35,014 bases of DNA. Source: Acidimicrobiales bacterium. GTDB taxonomy: Bacteria; Actinomycetota; Acidimicrobiia; Acidimicrobiales; JAHEJN01. The stretch lies in contig JAHEJN010000023.1 in assembly GCA_024638845.1 (NCBI GenBank), positions 7,142-42,155 on the forward strand. Reading direction: 5' to 3'. The notes under the pieces are model-generated. The model was not told where the DNA came from, made no database searches, and saw nothing but the letters and a program-made list of their open reading frames with translations. Of the stretch, positions 1-7,057 are shown piece by piece (position 1 is the stretch's first letter; the number at the start of each line of letters is the position of its first letter). A program made the translations under genes and the position numbers.

Positions 1-65
1 CGGCCGTCGACGACACGTCGCTACTACTGAAGCAGGCTCTCCAGAAGCTGGCGAGCAGGGTCTGA
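1..65 (+). CDS. ruvA: RuvA C-terminal end (partial)
   Basis: Only the last 20 codons are present, read from position 3, ending in TGA at 63-65. The visible residues ([14 protein letters not shown]) resemble the end of RuvA domain III, the helical domain that contacts RuvB. The TGA overlaps the ATG of ruvB (TGATG), matching the usual ruvA-ruvB order. RuvA binds the four-way Holliday junction and loads the RuvB motor. The call rests mainly on position before ruvB and on the C-terminal resemblance, because the fragment is too short for an independent family assignment. Confidence 0.7.
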   Translation, partial: AVDDTSLLLKQALQKLASRV

Positions 66-1126
66 TGGCACGCGACGAGCTCCTCCGCGCCGATGCGCCG
101 CTTCCCGACGACGACGAGCTCGACCCGCTCGTCGACGAGGGCGGGCTGCGGCCGTCGCGTCTCGACGATTTCGTGGGGCAGACCGAGCTCAAACAGCATC
201 TCGAGATCCTGCTCGGCGCGGCTCGGAACCGCCGACAGGCAGCCGATCATCTGCTCTTCGCCGGCCCTCCCGGCCTCGGCAAGACCACCCTCGCCCACAT
301 CGTTGCCGCGGAGATGGGCGTCGAGATGCACACCACGTCGGGTCCTGCCCTCGAACGGGCCGGCGATCTGGCCGCTATTCTCACCAAGCTCGGCGACGGC
401 GACGTGTTGTTCATCGACGAGATCCATCGGCTGCCTCGGACCGTCGAAGAGGTCATGTATCCGGCCATGGAGGATTTCGAGCTCGACATCGTGCTCGGCA
501 AGGGGCCGGCCGCCCGGTCGATCCGCCTCGAGCTCCCTCGCTTCACCCTGGTCGGGGCCACCACCCGCACCGCTCTCATCGCCAAGCCGCTGCGCGATCG
601 TTTCGGGCTGGTGTCGCGTCTCGATTTCTACGAGGTCGACGATCTCGACTCCATCGTCACCCGCGCCGCCGGCATCCTCGGCGTCCGGCTCGACCCGACG
701 GGAAGTCACGAGATCGCCCGCCGCGCCCGGGGCACGCCCCGTATCGCGAACCGGCTGTTACGGCGGGTGCGCGACTACGCCGAGGTCCGGGCCGACGGCG
801 TGATCACCGCCGAGGTCGCCCACGACGGCCTGGCGCTGTTCGGCGTCGACGATCGCGGCTTCGACAAGATCGACCGGGCGATTCTCTCCGCGATCTGTGA
901 GCGCTTCGACGGTGGCCCGGTCGGACTGTCGACGCTCGCCATCAGCGTCAGCGAACCGCCCGAGACCGTCGAGGACGTGTACGAGCCCTTCCTGATCCAA
1001 CAGGGCATGCTGATGCGCACACCGCGGGGCCGGGTGGCCATGCCCGATGCCTGGCGTCACCTTGGCCTGGCCCCTCCTGCGGTGCCCCCGGCGGTCGACC
1101 AGACCGCTCTCTTCGACCGCGACTGA
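65..1126 (+). CDS. ruvB: Holliday junction branch migration ATPase RuvB
   Basis: RuvB is the hexameric AAA+ motor that drives branch migration of Holliday junctions with RuvA in the cytoplasm. The 353-residue product has the family's usual length. Visible motifs are Walker [10 protein letters not shown] (residues 67-75), Walker B followed by DEIH (118-121), sensor 1 GATTR (164-168), and the sensor 2 region [13 protein letters not shown] (about 222-234). A C-terminal winged-helix domain follows, starting near [10 protein letters not shown]. The ATG at 65 overlaps the ruvA stop, which fixes the start and implies translational coupling. queA follows after only 5 bases, so ruvAB-queA-tgt probably share a transcript. 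Nothing is unusual in the sequence. Confidence 0.97.
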   Translation: MARDELLRADAPLPDDDELDPLVDEGGLRPSRLDDFVGQTELKQHLEILLGAARNRRQAADHLLFAGPPGLGKTTLAHIVAAEMGVEMHTTSGPALERAGDLAAILTKLGDGDVLFIDEIHRLPRTVEEVMYPAMEDFELDIVLGKGPAARSIRLELPRFTLVGATTRTALIAKPLRDRFGLVSRLDFYEVDDLDSIVTRAAGILGVRLDPTGSHEIARRARGTPRIANRLLRRVRDYAEVRADGVITAEVAHDGLALFGVDDRGFDKIDRAILSAICERFDGGPVGLSTLAISVSEPPETVEDVYEPFLIQQGMLMRTPRGRVAMPDAWRHLGLAPPAVPPAVDQTALFDRD

Positions 1127-1131
1127 GGGCC

Positions 1132-2142
1132 ATGGGTCCCGACGACTTCGACTACGACCTGCCCGAACGCGCCATCGGCCACACCCCCGCCGAGCCGCGC
1201 GACGCAGCCCGGCTCCTCGTCGATCTCGGTGACCGCGTCGACCATCGCCATGTGCGCGACCTCCCCGAGCTGCTCCGCGACGGCGATCTCGTGGTGGTGA
1301 ACGACACCCGCGTGCTTCCGGCACGGGTGTTCTTCACCAAGCCGACCGGTGGCCAGGTCGAGGTCCTGCTGCTCGAACCGCGAGACGACGGCACCTGGGA
1401 GTGCCTGGTGAAGCCCGGTCGCCGAGTACCCACCGGCATGGTGGTCACCGCGCCGGGGGGCCTCTCGGCGGTGATCGGAGATGCCCTCGGCGACGGGCGC
1501 CGCGCGGTGCGGTTCGACTCCGGCGAGCTCGACCTCGTTGCGGCCCTGGAGGCCCACGGCCAGATGCCGCTCCCGCCGTACCTCCATACCGAGCTCGACG
1601 ATCCCGACCGCTACCAGACCGTGTACGCCGATCGGCCGGCATCGGCGGCCGCCCCGACCGCCGGGTTGCACTTCACGCCCGAGACCCTCGAGCGGCTGAG
1701 CGCCCACGGCATCGGTTCGGCCAGGGTCGAGCTGGTCATCGGGCTCGACACCTTTCGACCGATCACCGTCGACGATCTCGACGAGCATCAGATGCACACC
1801 GAGTCGTATCGGGTGCCCGAATGGACGTGGGCCGCAGTGCAGCGTGCCGAGCGTGTCGTCGCCGTCGGCACCACCACGGTGCGTGCCCTCGAGTCGGCAG
1901 CGGCGACCGGACGCCTCGCCGGCCGCACCGATCTGTTCATCCGTCGTCCCTACCGATTCGAGGTGGTCGATGCGCTGCTCACCAACTTCCATCTGCCGCG
2001 CAGCACACTGCTGGTGATGATCGACGCCTTCATCGGACCGCGCTGGCGGGAGCTGTACGCGCTGGCCCTCGATGCCGACTACCGATTCCTGTCCTTCGGC
2101 GACGCCATGTTGCTCGAACGTCGGACCACGGGCCGCTCGTGA
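1132..2142 (+). CDS. queA: tRNA preQ1(34) S-adenosylmethionine ribosyltransferase-isomerase QueA
   Basis: QueA transfers and isomerises the ribosyl group of S-adenosylmethionine onto preQ1 at tRNA position 34, making epoxyqueuosine. The 336-residue protein carries family signatures: an N-terminal FDYDLPERAIG block with RDAARLLV, GDLVVVNDTRVLPARVF, TAGLHFTPETL, VGTTTVRALES, and a C-terminal LLTNFHLPRSTLLVMIDAF segment. Its TGA is overlapped by the GTG start of tgt, so the step that makes preQ1-tRNA and the step that uses it are coupled. Length is normal. The presence of queA with tgt implies queuosine modification in this organism; no preQ1 biosynthesis or epoxyqueuosine reductase gene is in view. 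Confidence 0.96.
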   Translation: MGPDDFDYDLPERAIGHTPAEPRDAARLLVDLGDRVDHRHVRDLPELLRDGDLVVVNDTRVLPARVFFTKPTGGQVEVLLLEPRDDGTWECLVKPGRRVPTGMVVTAPGGLSAVIGDALGDGRRAVRFDSGELDLVAALEAHGQMPLPPYLHTELDDPDRYQTVYADRPASAAAPTAGLHFTPETLERLSAHGIGSARVELVIGLDTFRPITVDDLDEHQMHTESYRVPEWTWAAVQRAERVVAVGTTTVRALESAAATGRLAGRTDLFIRRPYRFEVVDALLTNFHLPRSTLLVMIDAFIGPRWRELYALALDADYRFLSFGDAMLLERRTTGRS

Positions 2143-3248
2143 GGGCCCGGTTCGAGCCGGTAGCGACCGAAGGTGCCGCGCGCACCGGACGGGTCCGCAC
2201 CGCCCACGGCATTTTCGACACCCCGTGCTTCATGCCGGTCGGAACCCGAGGAGCAGTGAAGCATCTCTCGTCGGTCGACCTGTCCGAGCTCGGAGCTCAA
2301 GTGGTGCTCGCGAACACGTATCACCTCATGCTGCGACCGGGCGCCGAAACGGTCGCTGCGCTCGGTGGCTTGCACGGGTTCACCGGTTTCGACGGCCACC
2401 TGCTCACCGACTCGGGAGGGTTCCAGATCTTCAGCCTCGATCCGAAGGTCGACGACGATGGCGCCGTCTTCACCTCCACCTACGACGGCGGTGAGCACCG
2501 ACTGACGCCCGAGAGCGCGGTCGACACCCAGGCGCTCATCGGTGCCGACATCCAGATGGTGCTCGATGTCTGCTCGGCGCTTCCGGCCACGACCTCCACG
2601 CTCGCGACCGCAGTCGACCGGACGGCCGACTGGGCCGTCCGGGCCCGACGGCACTTCCTCGATCACCTCGACGCACCGCGTCGTCAGAGCCTGTTCGGAA
2701 TTGCGCAGGGCGGCACCGACATCGAGTTGCGGAAGCGATCGGCGGAGGCAACCGTCGCCACCGGATTCGACGGCTATGCCATCGGCGGCCTCTCGGTCGG
2801 CGAGGGACGCGACGACATGCTGCCGGCCATCACGGCCTGCACCGACATCTTCCCGGCCGACCAGCCCCGCTACTTCATGGGCCTGGGCGACCCCGTGGGC
2901 ATCGTCGAGTCGGTGGCTCGCGGGGTGGACATGTTCGATTGCGTGCTACCCACCCGCCTGGCGCGCCATGGGACGCTGTTGACCTCCGGTGGCCGGGTGA
3001 ACCTGCGTCGCGCCGAGTACGCCGCCGACGACGAGCCGCTCGATGCCGGTTTCCCGGCGAGTCCGGCCAATCGGTGGTCGAAGGGCTACCTGCGTCATCT
3101 CCTGCAGGTGGGCGAACCCACGGCGGCTCGAATCTGCACACTGCACAACGTGGCGTGGTTGCTCGACCTGATGGCGCGGACTCGCACCGCCATCGCGGCC
3201 GGAACCTTCGCCGACCTGCGCGCCGACGTGCACCGGATCTGGTCCTAG
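2139..3248 (+). CDS. tgt: tRNA-guanine(34) transglycosylase Tgt, zinc cysteines missing
   Basis: Tgt exchanges G34 of GUN-anticodon tRNAs for preQ1. The reading frame stays open far upstream, but homology begins at the GTG at 2139, which overlaps the queA stop as GTGA; this gives 369 residues, the usual bacterial size. The TIM-barrel active site looks intact: TDSGGFQ with Asp91, the AQGG loop (Gln190), GGLSVGEG, and VDMFDCVLPTR with the expected nucleophile Asp267. The C-terminal zinc subdomain is abnormal. Where bacterial Tgt has a C-x-C-x2-C motif just before YLRHL, this protein reads FPASPANRWSKG (residues 305-316). Only the histidine ligand (His336 in TLHN) remains. No frameshift in that region would restore cysteines. 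The function assignment is strong; the missing metal site is a real departure from the family. Confidence 0.93.
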   Translation: MRARFEPVATEGAARTGRVRTAHGIFDTPCFMPVGTRGAVKHLSSVDLSELGAQVVLANTYHLMLRPGAETVAALGGLHGFTGFDGHLLTDSGGFQIFSLDPKVDDDGAVFTSTYDGGEHRLTPESAVDTQALIGADIQMVLDVCSALPATTSTLATAVDRTADWAVRARRHFLDHLDAPRRQSLFGIAQGGTDIELRKRSAEATVATGFDGYAIGGLSVGEGRDDMLPAITACTDIFPADQPRYFMGLGDPVGIVESVARGVDMFDCVLPTRLARHGTLLTSGGRVNLRRAEYAADDEPLDAGFPASPANRWSKGYLRHLLQVGEPTAARICTLHNVAWLLDLMARTRTAIAAGTFADLRADVHRIWS

Positions 3249-3300
3249 ATCACCCGTTGTCGCCGATCCCGGCGCGGTACCCATCACGGCAAGCCGACGA

Positions 3301-3306
3301 TAGGGT
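3301..3306 (+). promoter_or_regulatory. Probable -10 box of the yajC-secDF promoter
   Basis: TAGGGT lies 9 bases before the yajC ATG at 3316, in a 67-base spacer after tgt. It fits the actinobacterial TANNNT -10 pattern. No convincing TTGAC -35 element and no strong Shine-Dalgarno sequence is seen, so the transcript would be leaderless or nearly so. Confidence 0.45.
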
Positions 3307-3315
3307 GGACCGGCC

Positions 3316-3612
3316 ATGGGAAGCCTCATCATCTTCGTCCCCCTCCTCGTCGTCATGTACTTCGTGATGATCCGGCCGCAGCAGAAGCGCGTGTCGGAGC
3401 ATCGGCAGGTACTCGCCTCCCTCGAGGTGGGCGACGAGGTGGTCACCTCTGCCGGTATCTACGGTGTCATCACCGAGTTCGACGGTCCCACGCTGTTCCT
3501 CGAGATCGCCGATGGTGTCGAGATCAAGATCGGCAAGGACACCGTCACCAGCGTGGTGACCTACGACGCGGCCGACGACGACGCTGACGCCGACCAGGGT
3601 CCCATCAGCTGA
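3316..3612 (+). CDS. yajC: Preprotein translocase accessory subunit YajC
   Basis: YajC is a small single-pass membrane protein of the SecDF-YajC complex that assists SecYEG-dependent export. The 98-residue product starts with one hydrophobic segment (about residues 3-20) followed by the family signature IRPQQKR. A small soluble domain follows, containing VGDEVVTSAGIYGVI, a pattern typical of YajC. The C-terminus is short and acidic (DDDADAD). secD follows after 5 bases and secF overlaps secD, so the three genes form the expected operon. No unusual feature is seen. Confidence 0.95.
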   Translation: MGSLIIFVPLLVVMYFVMIRPQQKRVSEHRQVLASLEVGDEVVTSAGIYGVITEFDGPTLFLEIADGVEIKIGKDTVTSVVTYDAADDDADADQGPIS

Positions 3613-3617
3613 CCGCA

Positions 3618-5306
3618 ATGCGCAGTGGACTCATTCCTCTCGTCGGCATGGTCGCGGTGGTCGCCGCGGCACTGATCGCCACGATCGTGGCGGGATACCG
3701 GCCCCTGCTCGGCATCGACCTCACCGGAGGTGTCGAGGTGGTCCTCGAGGCGGCCGACGATCCGAACCGGTCCGAACCGCCGTCGGACGCCGAGCTCGAC
3801 CAGGCCGTCCAGATCCTGCGCAACCGGGTCGACGGTCTCGACGTCGCCCAGCCCGACATCACCCGCCAGGGCTCCCGTGTGGTCGTGCAGCTGCCCGACG
3901 TCGACGACCAACAACGGGCCATCGATCTGGTGGGCACCACCGCCGAGCTGCAGTTCCGACCCGTGTGTGCGGTGGTCCCGATCCTGGACCAGTCGATCAC
4001 GCCGGCCACCGACGAGGAACCCGCCGACACTCCCGCCCCCACCGACGAGGAGGGCTTCGGCTTCTCCGGCGACGGCGAGTACGCAGCCCCGGCCATCCCC
4101 GGCCAGACCGACTCGACCGACGAGCAGCCGCCCGAGGAGCCCGCCGCGGTGACGCCCGACAGCACAGAACCGTCACCATCGGAGATCCTGAACGATGCTG
4201 CGGTTCCTCCGAGCCCCTGCGAGACCGATCTGCTCGCAGTGTCGGCCGACGGTCCGACCCCGGCCGACCAGATCGTTCGTGACCAGCCCGTGGTTCTCGA
4301 TCAGGTCGACGAGAACGGCAACCCCGTCAGTCGCTACCTGCTCGGACCGATACCGAGCACCACCATCGAAGGCGAGGAGGTCTTTCTCGTAGGAGCGTCG
4401 ATCGAGACGGCCGAAGCGGTGAACACCGGATTCGAGGCAGTCGTGTCGCTCACCATGAAGGAGGGCGACGGTGGCATCCGCCTCTTCAACACCGTGGCCG
4501 GGGAGTGCTTCGCCCAGGCGCCCACGTGCCCGACCGGCCAGTTGGCGATCGTGCTCGACGGCGTTGTCGAATCGGCCCCCAACATCAATGCCGCAGCTTT
4601 CGAACGCGACGCAATCCAGATCAGCGGGAGCTTCAGCCAGGAACGCGCCGAGGACACTGCGCTCGTGCTGCGCTACGGCTCGTTGCCCGTCGAGCTCGAA
4701 CAGCAGCAGGTACGTACCGTCTCGGCCAGCCTCGGGAGCGACTCGCTGCGCGCCGGCATCATCAGCGGTCTCATCGGCTTGGCCCTGGTCGCGCTGTACA
4801 TGATCGTCTACTACCGACTCCTCGGCGTTGCCGCCCTCCTCAGCCTGGCCGTGTCCGGCGCGCTGCTGTGGGTGCTCATCTCGTTCTTCAGCGAAACCGG
4901 CTTCTTCTTCAGCGGTGTCACCCTCACCATCGCCGGTGTCGTCGGCCTCATAGTGTCGATGGGCGTGTCGCTCGACTCGAACGTCGTGTACTTCGAGCAT
5001 CTGAAGGAAGACATCGCCAACGGCCGCACGCTGCGGTCGGCGGTCGATCGGGCCTTTCCCGTGGCCTATCGAACCATCTTCTGGGCCGACATGGCGGCGC
5101 TGATCGGCGCCGTCATCCTCTACACCCTCACGTCGGCGTCGGTTCGTGAGTTCGCCCTCATGCTCGGACTGGCCTCCGTACTCGACCTCATCGCGACCTA
5201 CTTCTTCCTTCGGCCCCTCGTGCGGCTGATGTCACGCACCCAGATCGCGATCGACAACCCGGCGGTCATGGGTCTCCCCGATGTGCCCGAAAGGGTCCGC
5301 GCATGA
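3618..5306 (+). CDS. secD: Protein translocase subunit SecD
   Basis: SecD is an RND-family membrane protein that uses the proton motive force with SecF to complete protein export. The 562-residue product has an N-terminal membrane segment (about 5-25), the signature GIDLTGGVEVVLEA (32-45), an extracytoplasmic P1 domain, and a C-terminal block of about five membrane helices from residue 378. The conserved aspartate is kept in MGVSLDSNVVYFEHL (Asp453). Between about residues 125 and 200 the P1 region holds a low-complexity stretch rich in Pro, Glu, Asp and Thr, which is probably an unstructured extracytoplasmic loop. The stop overlaps the secF start as ATGA. Confidence 0.96.
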   Translation: MRSGLIPLVGMVAVVAAALIATIVAGYRPLLGIDLTGGVEVVLEAADDPNRSEPPSDAELDQAVQILRNRVDGLDVAQPDITRQGSRVVVQLPDVDDQQRAIDLVGTTAELQFRPVCAVVPILDQSITPATDEEPADTPAPTDEEGFGFSGDGEYAAPAIPGQTDSTDEQPPEEPAAVTPDSTEPSPSEILNDAAVPPSPCETDLLAVSADGPTPADQIVRDQPVVLDQVDENGNPVSRYLLGPIPSTTIEGEEVFLVGASIETAEAVNTGFEAVVSLTMKEGDGGIRLFNTVAGECFAQAPTCPTGQLAIVLDGVVESAPNINAAAFERDAIQISGSFSQERAEDTALVLRYGSLPVELEQQQVRTVSASLGSDSLRAGIISGLIGLALVALYMIVYYRLLGVAALLSLAVSGALLWVLISFFSETGFFFSGVTLTIAGVVGLIVSMGVSLDSNVVYFEHLKEDIANGRTLRSAVDRAFPVAYRTIFWADMAALIGAVILYTLTSASVREFALMLGLASVLDLIATYFFLRPLVRLMSRTQIAIDNPAVMGLPDVPERVRA

Positions 5307-6433
5307 CCGATGCCAACCCCACCGAGCACCTCTCGACGGCGAGCAGGCTCTACCGCAACCAGGTCGACATCAACTGGCCGACGTGGTGGCGCAGAGGGCT
5401 CACCTTCTCTGCCGTCGCCGTCGTCATCTGTCTCGGATCGTTGCTGTTTCGCGGCCTCAATCTCGGACTCGAGTTCGAGGGTGGCGCAGTATGGGAGGCC
5501 GAGGCGAACACCGCCGACGCCGGCGACGTCCGGTCGGCGATGGCCGACATCGGTTTTGCCGGTGCAACCATCCAGATCAGCGGCGACATCGTGCAGGTGC
5601 GGGCCGAGGTCGACACTGCCGACGACGCCGCGTCACAGCAGGTGGCTGAGGCGTTGGCCGAGGTCACCGGCACCTCGGTGAACGACGTGGTGATCAACGA
5701 CATCTCGTCGTCGTGGGGCGATGAGCTCACCACCAAGGCGCTGCGGGCGCTGGTCGTGTTCCTTGTCGTCATCACCGTCTATCTCACCCTCCGACTCGAG
5801 TGGCGCATGGCCGCGGCCGCGTTGATCGCGCTTGCCCACGACATCGTCCTCACCGTGGGCATCTACTCGGTGTTCCAGTTCGAGGTCACCTCGGCCACCG
5901 TGATCGCTTTCCTCACGATCCTCGGCTATTCGCTCTACGACACGCTCGTCGTGTTCGACCGCGTTCGCGAGAACGAGGGCCGCCCAGCGCTGAACGGCAA
6001 GGTCGCCTTCGCCGACATCATGAGCCTGTCGGCCAATCAGGTGTTCATGCGTTCGGTCAACACGACGCTGACCTCGGTGATGCCGATCATCAGCGTGTTG
6101 GTGGTCGGCTCGATCGGCTTCGGAGCCGTCACCCTGAGGGAGTTCGCCATTGCCCTGCTCGTGGGTCTGTTGTCTGGCACCTACTCGTCGCTGTTCGTGG
6201 CGGCTCCGGTCCTCGTTGCCTTGAAGAATCGCGAGCCCAAGTACGCTGCGCTGGTGGATCTCGCCGGTGCCACGGGTCGTGACGAGTTGTCGGCCATGGT
6301 GGCAACGGCGCCCGCCGCGAAACGGACCCGCCCCGACGAGCGCCGGATTTCGGCAGGGACCGCAAAGCGGCAGACGCCGGCGGCCTCGGGGACCATTCCG
6401 CCACGACCCCGCAAACAGAAGCGACGCGGCTGA
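5303..6433 (+). CDS. secF: Protein translocase subunit SecF
   Basis: SecF is the RND-type partner of SecD. The ATG overlaps the secD stop, which supports both start and coupling. The 376-residue product has an N-terminal helix near WWRRGLTFSAVAVVI and then GLEFEGGAVWE in the position of the usual GIDFTGG motif, with Asp replaced by Glu. The core helices include LTILGYSLYDTLVVFDRVREN and MRSVNTTLTSVMPI, which are strong family signatures. The C-terminal tail of about 50 residues is rich in Arg, Lys and Pro and should lie in the cytoplasm. The variant N-terminal motif is conservative and does not suggest loss of function. Confidence 0.96.
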   Translation: MTDANPTEHLSTASRLYRNQVDINWPTWWRRGLTFSAVAVVICLGSLLFRGLNLGLEFEGGAVWEAEANTADAGDVRSAMADIGFAGATIQISGDIVQVRAEVDTADDAASQQVAEALAEVTGTSVNDVVINDISSSWGDELTTKALRALVVFLVVITVYLTLRLEWRMAAAALIALAHDIVLTVGIYSVFQFEVTSATVIAFLTILGYSLYDTLVVFDRVRENEGRPALNGKVAFADIMSLSANQVFMRSVNTTLTSVMPIISVLVVGSIGFGAVTLREFAIALLVGLLSGTYSSLFVAAPVLVALKNREPKYAALVDLAGATGRDELSAMVATAPAAKRTRPDERRISAGTAKRQTPAASGTIPPRPRKQKRRG

Positions 6434-6474
6434 GTCCTCCACTGGGTCGGCACGGTACGTCAACCGGTTGCGGC

Positions 6475-6480
6475 TAGCGT
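6475..6480 (+). promoter_or_regulatory. Probable -10 box for apt
   Basis: TAGCGT lies 6 bases before the apt ATG at 6487 in a 53-base spacer. It matches TANNNT and places the expected transcription start at or next to the start codon, suggesting a leaderless mRNA. No Shine-Dalgarno sequence is visible and the -35 region is not recognisable. Confidence 0.45.
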
Positions 6481-6486
6481 TGACCC

Positions 6487-7029
6487 ATGCCGGAAGTGAA
6501 ACGCACCGATACGTGCTTTCTCCGTGATCTGATCCGTGACGTGCCCGACTTCCCCGAGCCGGGAGTCGTCTTCAAGGACATCACGCCCCTTCTCGGGCAC
6601 GACGACTGCTTTCGCTACGCCGTCGACGCATTGGCCGATCACTTCACCGGCCTCGATGTCGATGCCATCGCCGCCATCGACGCCCGTGGGTTCCTCTTCG
6701 CGGCGCCGATCGCCTATCGGCTCGGCGTGGGGCTGGTACCGGTACGCAAACCGGGCAAGCTGCCGACGGCCACCCTGCGCCACGAGTTCGACCTCGAATA
6801 CGGCAAGCAGAGCCTCGAGATCCATGCCGATGCTCTGGTCGCCGGAGCCCGCACCGTGATCATCGACGACGTCCTCGCCACCGGCGGCACCGCGGCTGCC
6901 GCTCGGGCGCTGGTGGAGACGGCCGGCGGCGTGCCGATCGGGTTCGGCTTCGTGTGTGAGCTCGACTTCCTCGGCGGCAGGAACAAGCTCGGCTCGTTTC
7001 CTGTTCACTCGTTGGTCAACTACGCGTGA
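6487..7029 (+). CDS. apt: Adenine phosphoribosyltransferase
   Basis: Apt salvages adenine by coupling it to PRPP to make AMP. The 180-residue product has the normal length and family motifs: FPEPGVVFKDITPLL near the N-terminus, AIDARGFLF, the VPVRKPGKLP loop, and the PRPP-binding motif VIIDDVLATGGT (124-135). The order secDF-apt-rel is conserved in many Gram-positive bacteria, which supports the call. A probable -10 box sits directly upstream, so apt may begin a new transcript that continues into the (p)ppGpp enzyme 28 bases downstream. Confidence 0.96.
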   Translation: MPEVKRTDTCFLRDLIRDVPDFPEPGVVFKDITPLLGHDDCFRYAVDALADHFTGLDVDAIAAIDARGFLFAAPIAYRLGVGLVPVRKPGKLPTATLRHEFDLEYGKQSLEIHADALVAGARTVIIDDVLATGGTAAAARALVETAGGVPIGFGFVCELDFLGGRNKLGSFPVHSLVNYA

Positions 7030-7057
7030 TCGGCTGTCCGATCGAAGGGAGGTGCCC

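Noticed and set aside
1401-2138. N-terminal extension of Tgt by about 246 codons
   Set aside because: The frame is open inside queA, but the translation is Arg-rich antisense-like sequence with no homology to Tgt. The GTG at 2139 gives the normal length and a GTGA junction.
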